A DNA stretch of 64,000 nt from Halocaridina rubra (lineage: Eukaryota > Arthropoda > Malacostraca > Decapoda > Atyidae). The notes below the pieces were generated by a model that was not told where the DNA came from, made no database searches, and saw nothing but the letters and a program-made list of their open reading frames with translations. A program made the translations under genes and the position numbers. Of the stretch, positions 30,215 to 42,100 are shown piece after piece (positions within the stretch are counted from its first letter, which is position 1; each line of letters opens with the position of its first letter). Location: positions 108,501-172,500 of the forward strand of contig JAXCGZ010009480.1 of NCBI GenBank assembly GCA_037179515.1, given 5' to 3'.

Positions 30215-31294
30215 ATGACGCAATCTCTGTCCCAAACCTCTCCCATCCATGGGTCGGTAGGAGGGGTAGCCATTAGGAGACTTAAACAGAAAATCAAGAA
30301 TTTAGAGGCAATGGTTATAAGCCTTGATGATAAAATTCGGAATATGGATGGAGAAATGAAAGAGAATGAAACACTCAGAGAGCAAATAAGATCTTTGGAG
30401 GAAGCAAATAAAGCACAAGGGCAGGAGAGAGAGGAACTAGAAAAAAGAATAAAGAAGCTGGAAAGGGAAAAGAGTCAACTAGAATCTAGAATTTCTAAAC
30501 AAGAAGATAAAAACAAACAGCTGAATGACAACCTAAAGGAATTAGATGTTCGTTCACTGCTCTCTTCTGAGAGAGACAAGATTGCTGCTTGGAATGTCCA
30601 GATTAAGGAAAACATTGAACAGTTCAGAAAAGAGTTCCAGGAGCTGAATATGGAAAATGATGCCATGAAAACTTCCTTTGCTGATGCACTAAAGGGGAAT
30701 GTGGCAGTAAAAGAGGCTGTAAAGGTGGTGGCACTGGAAAACATACAAACAGTTGACTATAAAGAGACAGTAATCGAAAAAATTAAAGACATTGTGATGG
30801 AAAGGGCAAACCCACTCATCAGACAGGCACTTGATAAGGAGAAGACAGTGGTAATCTCAGGCATAAGCGAATCCCAGGAGCCAACATGGCAGGGGAGACT
30901 TGAAGAAAATAATGCTAGGGTTGTAGACCTGATAAGAAAGCTTGGAGTAGTTTGTGGTCCTGAGGATATTGTAAACATACACCAACTAGGTAAATATTCG
31001 AGGGAAGGAAAGCCGAGACCAACTAAAGTAACCTTTGAGAGAGGGGAAACATGTAGGGAAATATTGTTGAGAAAAAAAAGTCTAAAAGACCTTCAAGAAT
31101 TCAAAGAAGTGTTCATTAGACCATACAGAACACAGGAAGAGATGGGAAAGATCAAAAACTTGTTGCAAGAGGCAAGAAGGTTAAATGATGAAAGAAATGA
31201 AGAACAGAAGAAAAACTTTCGTTACAGAGTTCTTCCAGACAAAGGGGAGATAAAGAAGATAATGACAGATGATCAGGGGATGGGGCCTCATTAA
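30215..31294 (+). CDS. LINE LP ORF1 protein, 359 aa, coiled coil + RRM-like
   Basis: An intact frame with ATG in AAAAATGAC context. Residues about 20-150 are Glu/Lys/Leu/Gln-rich heptads forming a long coiled coil for oligomerisation. Residues about 210-285 look like an RRM ([37 protein letters not shown]). Residues about 286-345 form a basic helical C-terminal block (RTQEEMGKIKNLLQEARRLN). This is the layout of LINE ORF1 RNA-binding chaperones that coat element RNA in the cytoplasm. The domain call is by pattern, not by search. The ORF2 frame is offset by -1 and overlaps its end. Confidence 0.85.
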   Translation: MTQSLSQTSPIHGSVGGVAIRRLKQKIKNLEAMVISLDDKIRNMDGEMKENETLREQIRSLEEANKAQGQEREELEKRIKKLEREKSQLESRISKQEDKNKQLNDNLKELDVRSLLSSERDKIAAWNVQIKENIEQFRKEFQELNMENDAMKTSFADALKGNVAVKEAVKVVALENIQTVDYKETVIEKIKDIVMERANPLIRQALDKEKTVVISGISESQEPTWQGRLEENNARVVDLIRKLGVVCGPEDIVNIHQLGKYSREGKPRPTKVTFERGETCREILLRKKSLKDLQEFKEVFIRPYRTQEEMGKIKNLLQEARRLNDERNEEQKKNFRYRVLPDKGEIKKIMTDDQGMGPH

Positions 31295-34120
31295 GATTGT
31301 TATACACAAATGCTGATGGATTAGCTGGTAAGGCAGTAGAATTAAAAGATAGGATTCACAACAGTAAAGCAGATATAGTAGCAATTACAGAGACTAAGTT
31401 GAGTGAGAACATAAACAGTGTCACAGATTTTCCTAAGGGCTTCAGAATACTAAGGGTTGAAAGATCTGAGAGGACTGGTGGAGGGATAGCACTGCTCATA
31501 AGTGAAAGGATTCAAGTTGAAGAAATAAACTTGGCTATAGAAAGTGAGTTCAAGGAATTTCTTGTTGCTTGCATAATTACTGGGTCAGAGAGCATTATAA
31601 TAACTGTTGTATACAACCCACCAAGGAACCAAAATAGGCTTGAAGTTTATGAGGAAAGTCATATAGGTACTATTGAAGTCATAAACTCAGTTGTTAACAT
31701 GGCACGGGGAAAAAAAATGTAGGATTTTGATTATGGGAGACTTTAATCATAAAGAGATAGATTGGATAAATCTTGACCCACACAGTGGTGAGGACTCATT
31801 CGGGGCAAGATTCCTAGATTGCGTACAAGGGAATTTCCTACACCAACATGTAATGGAACCAACAAGGGCCAGGGGTGGGGATGAGCCATCACTACTTGAT
31901 CTAGTGTTCACAGATAATGTGTTGGATATTGAAAAAATTGAGTATGAACCACCAATTGGAAAGAGTGACCACTGTGTGTTGTTGATGGAGTATATCATTG
32001 AAGATATTCTTCCTGAGAGTAGAGGCACTGAGGACATGAGGAGGAACTATCGGAAAGGAGATTACATCAAAATGAATGAGCTTTTTGCAGTTATTGACTG
32101 GAGAACCTTATTTTACAACAAATCTGTACAAGAAATGTATGACATCTTTTGTGAGAAATATGGGAAGATAGTAGATTGCTGCATACCTGTCACCAAAGTA
32201 GGTGTAATTCATGCCAGAGAGAAATGGTTCGATAATGGGTGTAAAAGAGCTAAGGAGTGGAGAGACAAATGCTGGAAAAGGTATAGGAGGAGAAAAAACA
32301 TAAATGCCTGGCAAACCTACAAAAGAGCAAGAAATGACTACCTAAGTAAAAGGAGAGAGGCAGAGAGAGACTATGAGAGGGACATCACCAGGAAGGCTAA
32401 AGAATATCCCAAGCTTTTCCACAGCTTTATCAGAGGAAAACTGAAGGTAAAAGAACAGGTTTTAAGGCTAAAGAGAGCGGATGGAAGCATCACTGAGACG
32501 GATGAAGAGATCTGCAAAGAATTGAACAAGGAGTTTCAGTCAGTATTTACAGTAGAAAATACCCCACCCCCTCAGATTGCAGTGATAGAAGCTCAAGGGC
32601 CTGTATTAGAGAACATCAACCTTACAGCCACAGAGGTATGCAAAGCGCTGATGGATTTAGATGTTCATAAAGCTACAGGTCCTGATGACATATCCCCTCA
32701 TGTGCTTAAAAAATGCGCAAACACAATATCAGTGGCACTAAGTATCATATTTAAGGAGTCACTGGAGTCGGGGGAGATTCCAAGAGGCTGGAAACAAGCA
32801 AATGTGATACCTATCTTCAAAAAGGGAAGGAGGGATACGGCTCTGAACTATAGACCAGTTTCCTTGACCAGCATAGTTTGCAAAGTTATGGAGAAACTAC
32901 TAAGGAAACATATCTCTCTTCACTTGGAATCCTTCAACTTTTTGTCAGTGAGGCAACATGGCTTCAGAGAAGGTAGATCAACAGTAACAAACTTATTAGA
33001 ATTTTATGATGAGGTAACCCGAATCTTACAGGAAAGAGAGGGCTGGGCAGATTGCATATTCCTAGACTTCCAGAAAGCGTTTGACACTGTTCCACATGGG
33101 AGACTTATTAGGAAGCTGCAATCAATGGCTAGAATAGGTGGAAATGTTTTGGAATGGATAAAAACTTACTTAGAAGGAAGGGAACAGAGGGTTAGAGTAA
33201 GACACTCAGTGTCTGAATGGAGAAGAGTTAGTAGTGGAGTTCCACAGGGTTCAGTTTTAGGGCCACATTTGTTTCTTGTATATGTAAATGACCTACCAGA
33301 GTCTGTAAATTCATTCATGAATAAGTTTGCAGATGATGCAAAGATTGTGAAGAAAGTAAAAAACGAAAACAATGGTAGAGAACTTCAGGAGGATCTAAAT
33401 AATCTGCATGAGTGGTCAGAAAAGTGGCTAATGAAATTCAATACTTCAAAATGTAAGATAATGAGAATGGGTACAAGTGCAAGAAGGCCCAAGCTTGACT
33501 ACTCGGTGGCTGGAGTACAACTTCAAGAGACAGAAAATGAGAGAGATCTAGGAGTAAACATACTGGCAGATTTGTCTCCAGAAATACATATAAATGGCAT
33601 AGTAAGGGCAGCATATGCATTCTTATCAAATGTAAGGGTAGCCTTCAGGCACATGGACAAGGAAATGTTCAGAAATATTTATGTAAGCTATGTGAGGCCA
33701 AAACTGGAATATGCAGCCCCCTTTTGGAATCCGCACTTGAAAAAGCACATAGCTAAGCTTGAAAAAGTTCAAAGACATGCCACGAAACTGGTGCCCGAAA
33801 TACGCAATCTCAGTTATGATGAGAGGCTGAGGGAATTAGACTTACCATCACTCGAAGCTAGAAGAGTGAGGGGGGATATGGTGACAGTCTTTAAATTCCT
33901 TCATGATTATGATAGAGTGGATAGGGATCGATATTTTGATATGGCTGGCTCTAGAACTAGAGGTCATAGTTTGAAGCTTCGTAAGAAAACTTCTTTGCAG
34001 GATGTAAGGAAATACTTTTTCAGTGTAAGAGTAGTTGATAATTGGAATTGGCTAAGCGAGGAGGTAGTTAATGCTATCTCAATCCATAGTTTTAAGGACA
34101 GGTATAATAAGTATCACTAA
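31270..34120 (+). pseudogene. LINE LP ORF2 (APE endonuclease + reverse transcriptase), one frameshift
   Basis: The frame begins in the ORF1 overlap without an ATG: a TGA precedes it at about 31267-31269, and the first conserved block is LLYTNADGL at 31297. It runs to 31722, where one extra G in the GGGG run near 31707-31710 (three G in L1, L3 and L5) shifts the frame. The rest is open for about 800 codons to 34120. Endonuclease motifs: ITETKLSE, MGDFNHKEIDW, SDHCVLLMEY. RT motifs: FLDFQKAFDTVPHGRL (catalytic Asp), SSGVPQGSVLGP, FADDAKIVKK (catalytic FADD). The C-terminus ends in a family-specific DNWNWLSEEVVNA block. Product in an intact copy: the enzyme for target-primed reverse transcription. 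Only this single lesion was seen. Confidence 0.9.
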
Positions 34121-34496
34121 GTATAAAATGGAAGCGATGAGGAGATGGGAAGATACGAGCTTTGGGCTCTTTCCCGTAAACACAATTAGGTAATCACAAT
34201 TAGGTAATCACTATGACCTCTAGTTCTGGAGCCACCTATATAAAAATATCGTACTCTGTCCACTCTGTCAACACCATGAAGGAATAAAAAAAACATTACC
34301 ATATACCTCCTTTTCCCTCTAGCTTCATGTGCTGGTAAGATTAAGTCCTTCACCCTTTCATCATAATTTAAACTATGAATGCGTCACTAGCTTTGTAGGA
34401 TTATAAACTTTTTTTTGTTATGATTATGACACCAGTGTCGTAGAGTAATTTTACCCAAGAGGTGTAACAAGGCTCAAGTGGTGTGACTTGATATTT

Positions 34497-34690
34497 CCAG
34501 TGTGGTTTTCTGGGTAGAGCGTGTGTTTACAGAGATGACAAAGATCTATGGTTCAACCCGTAGGCCTCTCACACCTCTGCGTCCCTTATCGATGGAGGTC
34601 AGAAATGTCACACATTTCTGTATTGTTCTCATGAGAGCCGAAAGCCAGCCTCCACCAATACATACATGTGCACTTGAAAATACACATATA
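34497..34690 (+). repeat. tRNA-derived SINE-like repeat (S5)
   Basis: TTTTCTGGGTAGAGCGTG (A-box region) and ATGGTTCAACCCG (B-box, one mismatch to GGTTCRANNCC) about 35 bases apart, with a GC-richer body after it. It lies in the segment inserted into old LINE copy O3. No second copy seen, so medium confidence. Confidence 0.55.
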
Positions 34691-34989
34691 GGCACTCCTT
34701 GTACCTAACTGGCGTTCCTTTAGCCACGCCCCTCAAGCTATAGGTAATAGGTTGTAACTCTTTTTCTCTGGAAGCCTATTGGTGGAGGCGTGCCCAAGCA
34801 TACCACGCCCTGCCATCTTTGTGATACAAAAAGAGTCAGAAGCAGTGAGAGAGCAGCAGAGTATTTTGGGCATTGACAACTTTAACATTTACCCTAAGGG
34901 GGCGGGGACCATTGAGGGGTAGAATAAGTGTATAACTAAATAAACTAAATGTTAAGTAACCCTTGCATATCTATTATCACCTTGCACGC

Positions 34990-35265
34990 TATAATTTCTG
35001 TCTAGTAGAGGTAAACTACTATATGACACCAGGACGGGCCAAAATAAATAAATAAATAAATAATTTAATCTGCCTTCATCGGACCTGGACATGAAGAAAA
35101 CACAAAGAGAAACAGAGATGGGGAATGCTGTGACTTGTCAGATGTGAAGGAATAAAGGAAATGTTTAACGAATATCCAAGAATATTCGATGTTGATGATG
35201 TAGGCATAGAAAAAGAGCCGTAACTAAAGGAAGTCTTGACATCGAAATGTTTTGGACAGTCCTAT
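34990..35265. repeat. Dispersed repeat of unknown class, copy R1
   Basis: Shares TGACACCRGGAC, CTG-CCTCATC, CCYGGRCAYGAAGAAAA and following purine-rich sequence with 56965-57240. R1 has an (AATA)n insertion at 35040-35062. Coding potential not recognised. Confidence 0.55.
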
Positions 35266-35379
35266 TTAAGTCCAAAAGACTCTTCAGCGCTCCATATTCA
35301 AGCCTTGGCTTCATATAGGTCACTTAAATATTTCTGAAAGTTTCCTTTTCAAAGTGTCTGAAGGCCACGCTTATGTATG

Positions 35380-35570
35380 TGTATTTACCTAATTATACTC
35401 ACGGGAAAAGGCCTTATCTCGTAACTCCCCGTCTCCTGATCAGTTTCATTTTTTACTCAGTGATACTCATCATAACTATCCTTAAAGCTATGAATACATT
35501 TAACATTTACAATTTCCTCACTTAGCGAATTCTAGTCATTAATTTTTCTAACACTAAAAAGGTGCTACTT
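35380..35570 (-). repeat. Old LINE 3' fragment O4
   Basis: The tail TTTACCTAATTATACTCACG, then 3' UTR and ORF2 C-terminus of the divergent subfamily, starting right after the truncated end of copy O3 and a short TATGTATGTGTA. Confidence 0.8.
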
Positions 35571-35574
35571 AACT

Positions 35575-35770
35575 GACCCCTGGGGGTCATGGTGACCTAG
35601 AGGTAACACATGCGAGCCGGGAGGTGAATGAGGTGGGTATAGACCTACAACAGGACTTTAGTAAGGGCATCCTGTCTTTATCCCCCTGCTCCAATCTTTT
35701 TGTGGCCACCCCCTTTCATGGGGACTAAGTGTGACATAAAACGGGATCAGACAAACAATTGACTGACCGA
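35575..35770 (+). repeat. Possible tRNA-derived SINE (S7), worn
   Basis: GGTCATGGTGACCTAGAGGT and AACACATGCGAGCCGGGAGG resemble a tRNA head with an A-box. The B-box is not clear. The body contains TATCCCCCTGCTCCAATC and TGTGGCCACCCCCTTTCATG. Confidence 0.4.
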
Positions 35771-35809
35771 CGGTATAGGTTGTTTAAGAGGTCTAATTAA
35801 TCCAAGACT

Positions 35810-37200
35810 ACCCAACCAACTAATTCAGTTTTGAGTTTAAGGCATATCGATATAGGTACATGTCGACCAGACATGATGACAAGTTGACCATTATTTTTAA
35901 CATTTAAATACTGCACACCAGGGTAAGAATCTAACTTATTTTCCATCACATCATTTTCTTATCTTCGGTGCTAACAAAATTCTTTTTCAAAACTCTTCAC
36001 ACAAAGTTTATTAACACCCATATGAACTCTTGCCTATTTACTATACAGAGGGGCAAAACTATCTTCAGTAGCAATGAAGTTTACAGAGTACTTTTTATCT
36101 ATTCTTACGATTAGCAACGTTTATTATCAAATTTCTCAAGGAGCCTTGCTTATATTTATTTCAAACTGACAAGACCATATTTGTCACTTGCACTTTCTAA
36201 CCAGGACTCTCAGATAATATATTTATATTAGAATTACTGTAGTATCAGCTTGAAAAGTATTTTTTTTTACCACAAATGAGCATATGACACTTTATTTCTT
36301 TCATCCTATTCAATCACAGTATATCCAATTATCATCAGATGACAAACAGATTATATCCCAATTAATTTGACAAACAATTTTCTTTCTTATTTTATATCTA
36401 GTACCAATTTTACACTATTTCTACTGTCAAAAGCATTTTGACATTTAATAGCAAAATTATTTCTTTTTCCACAACTGCCACATTTCTTTCCATAAGCAGG
36501 CTACTTACTTTTCTTCATGATGTGTCTTTGCCACAAAATTCACTCTACTTACAATCAGTTTTGGGTAAAGTCTTGGGACAGTAAATTTGCTGAAGCTCAA
36601 ATGAGTACCTTACATAATAGCTAACATAATGTATCATTGCAATTTCGGGGTGCAAGATTTTTTTCAGAGATGCATTTCCAGCCGTTTTGCACACATCAGA
36701 GTACAATTCTAGGGTAAGACTCTTGACTTTAAGTCTATTAGACTAGAGTTTGCACAATTGACACTATTGCCCAGGTTTTGACTAAAGATTTTAGATATGA
36801 AACAAATCTATGAAAATCTTCACCTTCCTCTTGGCATTAATTCTTGAAAAGAAATCATTCATAATTTTCATAAATTTCATCAACAAATAAGTGTTCACAC
36901 TCATAAATTATTTCCTGAATAGTCCTTGACCCTTGGTTATTATTGAGCTGGGCACCATTGTAGACTTGAAGAGCATCATCAGCAATGCTATGCAGAAAAA
37001 GAGATACCTGCATTTTATTTGGCTGGGCTTCAATTTGAGAGAGAATGACATAAATTTGCCGAATATGCTTATAAATCTTTCATATGTCTAAACTATCAGA
37101 TCCTAGGCTAAACTGTTGAGGAGGCTGGACTCAGCTTCTCTCGAAATTAGTCCAAGTATGACTCTAAAAGATTCCTTGCAAGCACAATATATGACACAAG
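35810..37200 (-). mobile_element. Second decayed gypsy-type retrotransposon fragment
   Basis: Minus strand, 37110 to 36780: gag-like QPNKMQVSLFLHSIADDAL, QVYNGAQL and EDFHRFVSYLKSLVKTW. Near 36510-36440: a zinc knuckle CGSCGKRNNFAIKC, in which the expected His is Asn (C-x2-C-x4-N-x4-C). Near 35960-35825: the RT entry block DSYPGVQYLNV and MSGRHVPISICLKLKTEL. The match is to K02A2.6-type gypsy Gag-Pol. Stops throughout; the middle (protease) is unreadable and the rest of RT is absent. Confidence 0.7.
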
Positions 37201-39100
37201 TTTACTAGCCTACTTGTAAGACAGAATAGCTCACCACTGTCTTTGACGGAAGATGAACATTTTGTAGAGTTTGCAGAATATATGGACTTCAGTACAACAT
37301 GAACGATAGGATATTCGCCTTTCTAAGGTGAATTAACACTTTTTTACCAGTATCACAGGATTTATAGATTCTTATTTGTGCTTAGGTAATAATCCCACCA
37401 TCCTCGTCATATCCGTATAAAGATAAGCATGATGGTGGTAATAAAATACAGCCGAAAACTGTGTGGTAATCGAAAATCTTTTTTAAATTAAAAGCATAAC
37501 ACAGGCATATAGCTTCGTACCAAGAGATATAAAATGTAATAACTTAACAAGGAGCACTTATCAATAACCGTCACACAAGTCTTAGCATCCTTTCTCTTCA
37601 TGAAGCCAACAACTAGAAATCCTCAAAGCTCAAAGGGTCTGCAACAGTGTAAGACGAGGTACTGATAGCTACACCAGTCAAAACACTTTCTTTGGTGGCA
37701 CACCAGCTTGGATGTGTCCAACCCTTGAGTCAGTTTCATTGACTACACCAGCAGTTTCCAAATATCAGGATCTGGAGTCCTTTAATCCTTTATGTCAATC
37801 ATTGGCACCAAAATCTCTCAAGAACTTATATGTAATAACTATATAAGAATGCATAGAGACATCATATGAGCCGCTTCATGAGCTCAGAAACACTCATCCA
37901 CTATTGCTAACTAAAACCGAATTGTCTATTCCTGTACGTAAAGTCACTTGGCTGTTTACACTTTCTATATACAGAGTACTCTTATCTAATCCAAAGATGA
38001 GTAAAGAGACTTTAGAAAAATATCTGTTCAAACTTTTATGAATGCAGTAATGTGTCTAAATATAAGTAATGTATTACACCAAAGCATATAAATTACAATT
38101 CATTCGCATTTCAAAATTTCATTATTTTCCTTCTTGCTAAATGTAACTTATTTAGTAAAATCAGTGCCATAAAAATCATCTTCCGCACTCTCAGACTCAG
38201 AAATATTTTGCAAAAAACATCTGCAAATAAATTTGAGTGCATGAGGAGCATTATATGATGACGTTGTGACGGTTTATTTTCTCAATATTTTGAAAATTCT
38301 CGATAATTACGACAAAAGAGCTTCATCATATCTGGAGCTCGAAAATTTAATGGGGTGAATGCTGACAAAGTGACCCTGCTTTATCTTACATGAGGAAGAG
38401 AATATATAAAATTTCTTATTAGATTACACCGATTCGGTACTCGGCATAAAGAGTGGTGTAAGAGGAGAAAAAGAGTGGGACTGAGAAGCATGACCACAAG
38501 TGGTGGAAGAGGCTAGTGGGATGCACGTATCCCATATAGCAACTCTTACATTAAGATACTAATCTTAATTTATGTACATATGTGCTTGAAGCTCCTTTTG
38601 ATCAACCACAGTAACATTCCAGGTTATATGCCGTTTCACAGCAGGTTTAAGATTGGTCTGCCATACCAAAGAACCCAAATCCCAGACCACCCGAGTATGT
38701 GGAGGAAAAAAAAGTCCCTTACTCAACAGAAATAATTAGCACACTGGAGGCGTTATGCACCTTGAGATCAAGAATGGTAAAATGCAAGTAGCTCTGCATG
38801 TACTCTATAGTTTCTAATCAAGAGAAAAACCTTGCATTATTTTTTATTCAACTATATGTTGCTAAAGCTATCGGGGTAGCCACTAATGAAAAAAGGAAGG
38901 CATCAGGGTTTCGGCACACGCTGCACATCCTCCCCCACTTTATTACGCATTTCGTAGCATGAAAGAATAAAGGGTAGAAGGGATTGCCAGCCTTGTAGCC
39001 TTGTACTCCTTTAGCTCATATAACCAGGTCTTACAACATGCAGGAAGGTAATAAGAGGGTAGAATTATTTCACCCCCACCACCAGCATAAAATCGCTTAA
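37201..39100. other. AT-rich intergenic DNA, no gene recognised
   Basis: No long open frame, no splice-linked exons and no clear repeat, apart from a short motif near 38867-38910 that recurs near 46069 and 46641. Confidence 0.45.
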
Positions 39101-42100
39101 TACACACTAAATATAAGGAAAATTAAACATGTATCAAGTTATATTACACTTTATTGGTGACTAGTTAAAGGAGCTACGTTCTGTCTATATATTTACAAGA
39201 GATCTCCCTGGGTAACCTTCACACAAAAACAATTATAATAACCTAGAAACACAAAAAAGAAAAAGAAAAAGAAAATGCCTATGATTCTTAAGAACAATAT
39301 TATTCTTCAACTTCATTATTTATCTTCAACAACTGACGACAGGCTCTCCTAATTCTACTCAGTAATAATTACAATGAAGTGATGAGCATTGCAAAATAAA
39401 TAAAAGAGGAAAAAATATTGTTTCTCCCAAGTATGTACTGAAACTAAAGGTACAAATCTCACCTCTTAGCACAGGTATACTTCTTTAAAAATAAAAGTTG
39501 CACATACAAAATAACACAATCCCGTTGAAAGCCAGCAATAAAGAGCTGAAGCAGAGAACCACAATATACTCTCTAAATCTGGTTGGTGTCTTGGTTGTAA
39601 GACTTCAAAAAAATCAAAGAATCCATAAAAGAAAATTACAAACTATACAAAATTCAAGTCTTGTTTGTAAAAGTCCCTTCGTATAGTGATGCCCAGCAAA
39701 TATTAATCCAACGCCTTAGAGCATGCAACCAAGGGATACATGCTTCTGAGTACATTGTAATTACTTCCAGTATAACTGTACATGTGCATCTCAAATTTTC
39801 TCTCCAAATATGGAAAACTAAAAAGAAATTAATAATAGATAAAATATTAAATCCACAATACTAATATGGAAAAATTCAATAAGAAATTAGCTAATGAGAG
39901 GTTTTTCTGATTTCTTTATAGTTACCCTTTATCTCATTACAGTGCTTTATAAGATTTGTCCCCACGGACGGTTATGATGGAATTACTATTGAACTTTCAG
40001 GAGAACCAAGCATTTAATATATTTATTTAGGAGATTTATTTGGGAAGAAAGAAAATTAACTGTACAGTGCCAAAACAACTTGGCAATTACCTTAGAATTA
40101 TGTACTTACATGTGATGAGGAATGTAACTTTAAGACATTAGAATTTATGGCAAAACAGTGATAAGTGTTTTGAAAACATAATATACACTCCCTATATTTT
40201 ATCAAACATACATTTAAGCTACTAAAATGTACATTGGTTTGATCATAAAAAAAAAAAAGATTAAAATAAGATGAAAATGATAGTGACAATACAGGGACTC
40301 TAATAGTTGTAGAATATGATACTGTATGAGTCTATTCACAGTAGAAGGGAGTTTACCACTGTAAAAGAAGCATCACAATAATAGTGGCATTTATAACAAT
40401 ATTATGCCTTTTCTTCTCCCTTTTTAATGCCTTGTACAATTCATAAGGTAAACAATAGTAGTTATTTACCTAAACGTTCTAAGCACCTGTGCATCTACTT
40501 GCGTGACTGTAAATATTTGTCCAATCTTAAATATACCCTCAGATTTCTCTCAAGTTAAACGTGAAATGATAAAAAGGACTATTCACTCTACATAATTGGA
40601 GACATTATTAGAAGCCTATGTTTATGACAGTCTATTGGTGCTATCCAGAGATTGCCTATTAGAGTAAAAATTTCTTATTTATATCTATCATACATTTGGT
40701 TTATAAACACATAGCAAATTGACCTGAATGTAAAATCTACTTTCAAAATAAGCCTTCACTAAATTATGCAATATTGCTTCAGATACACCAAGTATTCATT
40801 TAAAATATCTTTTTGGAAAAACTGAATTTTTAGTACATGATAAATATGAGCGTCAGTAGAGTTTACAGATAAACTTCTATTCCCTCAACCTTCAGTAATA
40901 TACAAAAAAAAATATTATGCTAAAGAATTACTGGTACATATTTTAGTTGATTTTTTTTATCCACATATGTGAGTCACGATTCTCAGAAACCTCTCCAGTA
41001 AAAAGGAGGCCCAAAACTGCATATTGAGATAACTGAATTACAGTCTAACCTGACCTATAATCCAAATATATAAAATATACATTTAGAAAATATTCAAGAT
41101 AGTCTAAAAATAAAGAAATGTTCAAAGTTCATTCATTGAGAAAATAAAATAATCACTGCTGATCTTAAGTTACTACTGTATAATGTTTATCAGTACATTT
41201 GATTGGTATTTGCTGTCTCAGTGGGAGCTTGTATATTTATTGTATCTCTATCTCCCCCTTCCAAAAAGCTTTCTTCAATGATATTTTCATTTCTTTAAGC
41301 CATAGATTTGGAAACAGAGACTAGAGAGATAATATTCATTTCCACCTGGATACAGAGACATATCGCTTAATATATAACTTAATTTTGCATGATCTTAAAA
41401 TGCATGAAGCGTTGTAAAACTGATAAAAGCTTCTACAATACAGTGTTTTATAGAGCCCCACAATGATAGGCATTAAGAAGGAGAATGCAAAAGGTGTTTT
41501 TACAATATAACTACTGTATCAGTTATTGTTAACTTGCACTGTCTCGTCATATCTGTACCAATTAGAAAAGCTATCTAAATAAATGTTCAGAGTTATTATC
41601 AGTTGTTAAGTAACCAACAATAAAATATTAGAAAGAAACTGCACTCACTACCTCTACTTTGTAATTAATATTCTACCATATAAACTGGTATTAAAATTAG
41701 GTGAAACAAGTAAATACAAAAGAAGGGTAAACAGAATAAGTACGTGTTATTTATAAATAAGCACTTGATTCATATATACATGAACAATAGCCTTATACAA
41801 ATATATGCACATGCATGCATGAATGCACAAAGACAACCATGTACGCTGGCAGTTAACCATATTTTAATGCTTCACAGTAACCAATATTTCTACGAATCCA
41901 AAAACTTTGTTTCGTCTAGTTTCTATGAATTTTTTATGTAAATAGAAGACTTCTTTCAAGTTTCTATCATCACCTTGATTTTAAGAATAATACAAAGAAG
42001 GATTAAATCTCTTTTTCATACAAAACCTTACTAAGTAAATATTAAAGTAAAATGGGTAGCCAGATCATATCTGCTTTCATTAAAAAGAGAAAACAAAAAC

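Larger units (their letters stand above)
29453..34212 (+). mobile_element. Near-full-length CR1-like LINE (LP), 4.8 kb
   Basis: A 5' region of about 760 bp (29453-30214), intact ORF1 (30215-31294), ORF2 to 34120 with one frameshift, a short 3' UTR (34121-34183) and a tail of two ACAATTAGGTAATC units ending near 34212. The best-preserved copy in the window and the reference for judging the others. The exact 5' boundary is uncertain. Low divergence from L1 and L5 means the family was active recently. Confidence 0.9.
29091..35375 (-). mobile_element. Old LINE copy O3, split into three parts by later insertions
   Basis: An older relative of the CR1-like family lies on the minus strand in three collinear pieces. 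29091-29300 is the 3' end (tail TTTACCTAATTGTCATCACA, ORF2 C-terminus). 34213-34400 continues with CTATGACCTCTAGTTCTGGA and TCATCATAATTTAAACTATG. 35285-35375 holds CTCCATATTCAAGCCTTGGC and TTTCTGAAAGTTTCCTTTTC from the RT region. The gaps hold the younger plus-strand LINE (29.3-34.2 kb) and a SINE-containing segment (34.4-35.28 kb). About 25 bp of target seem lost at the first insertion. Confidence 0.75.
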
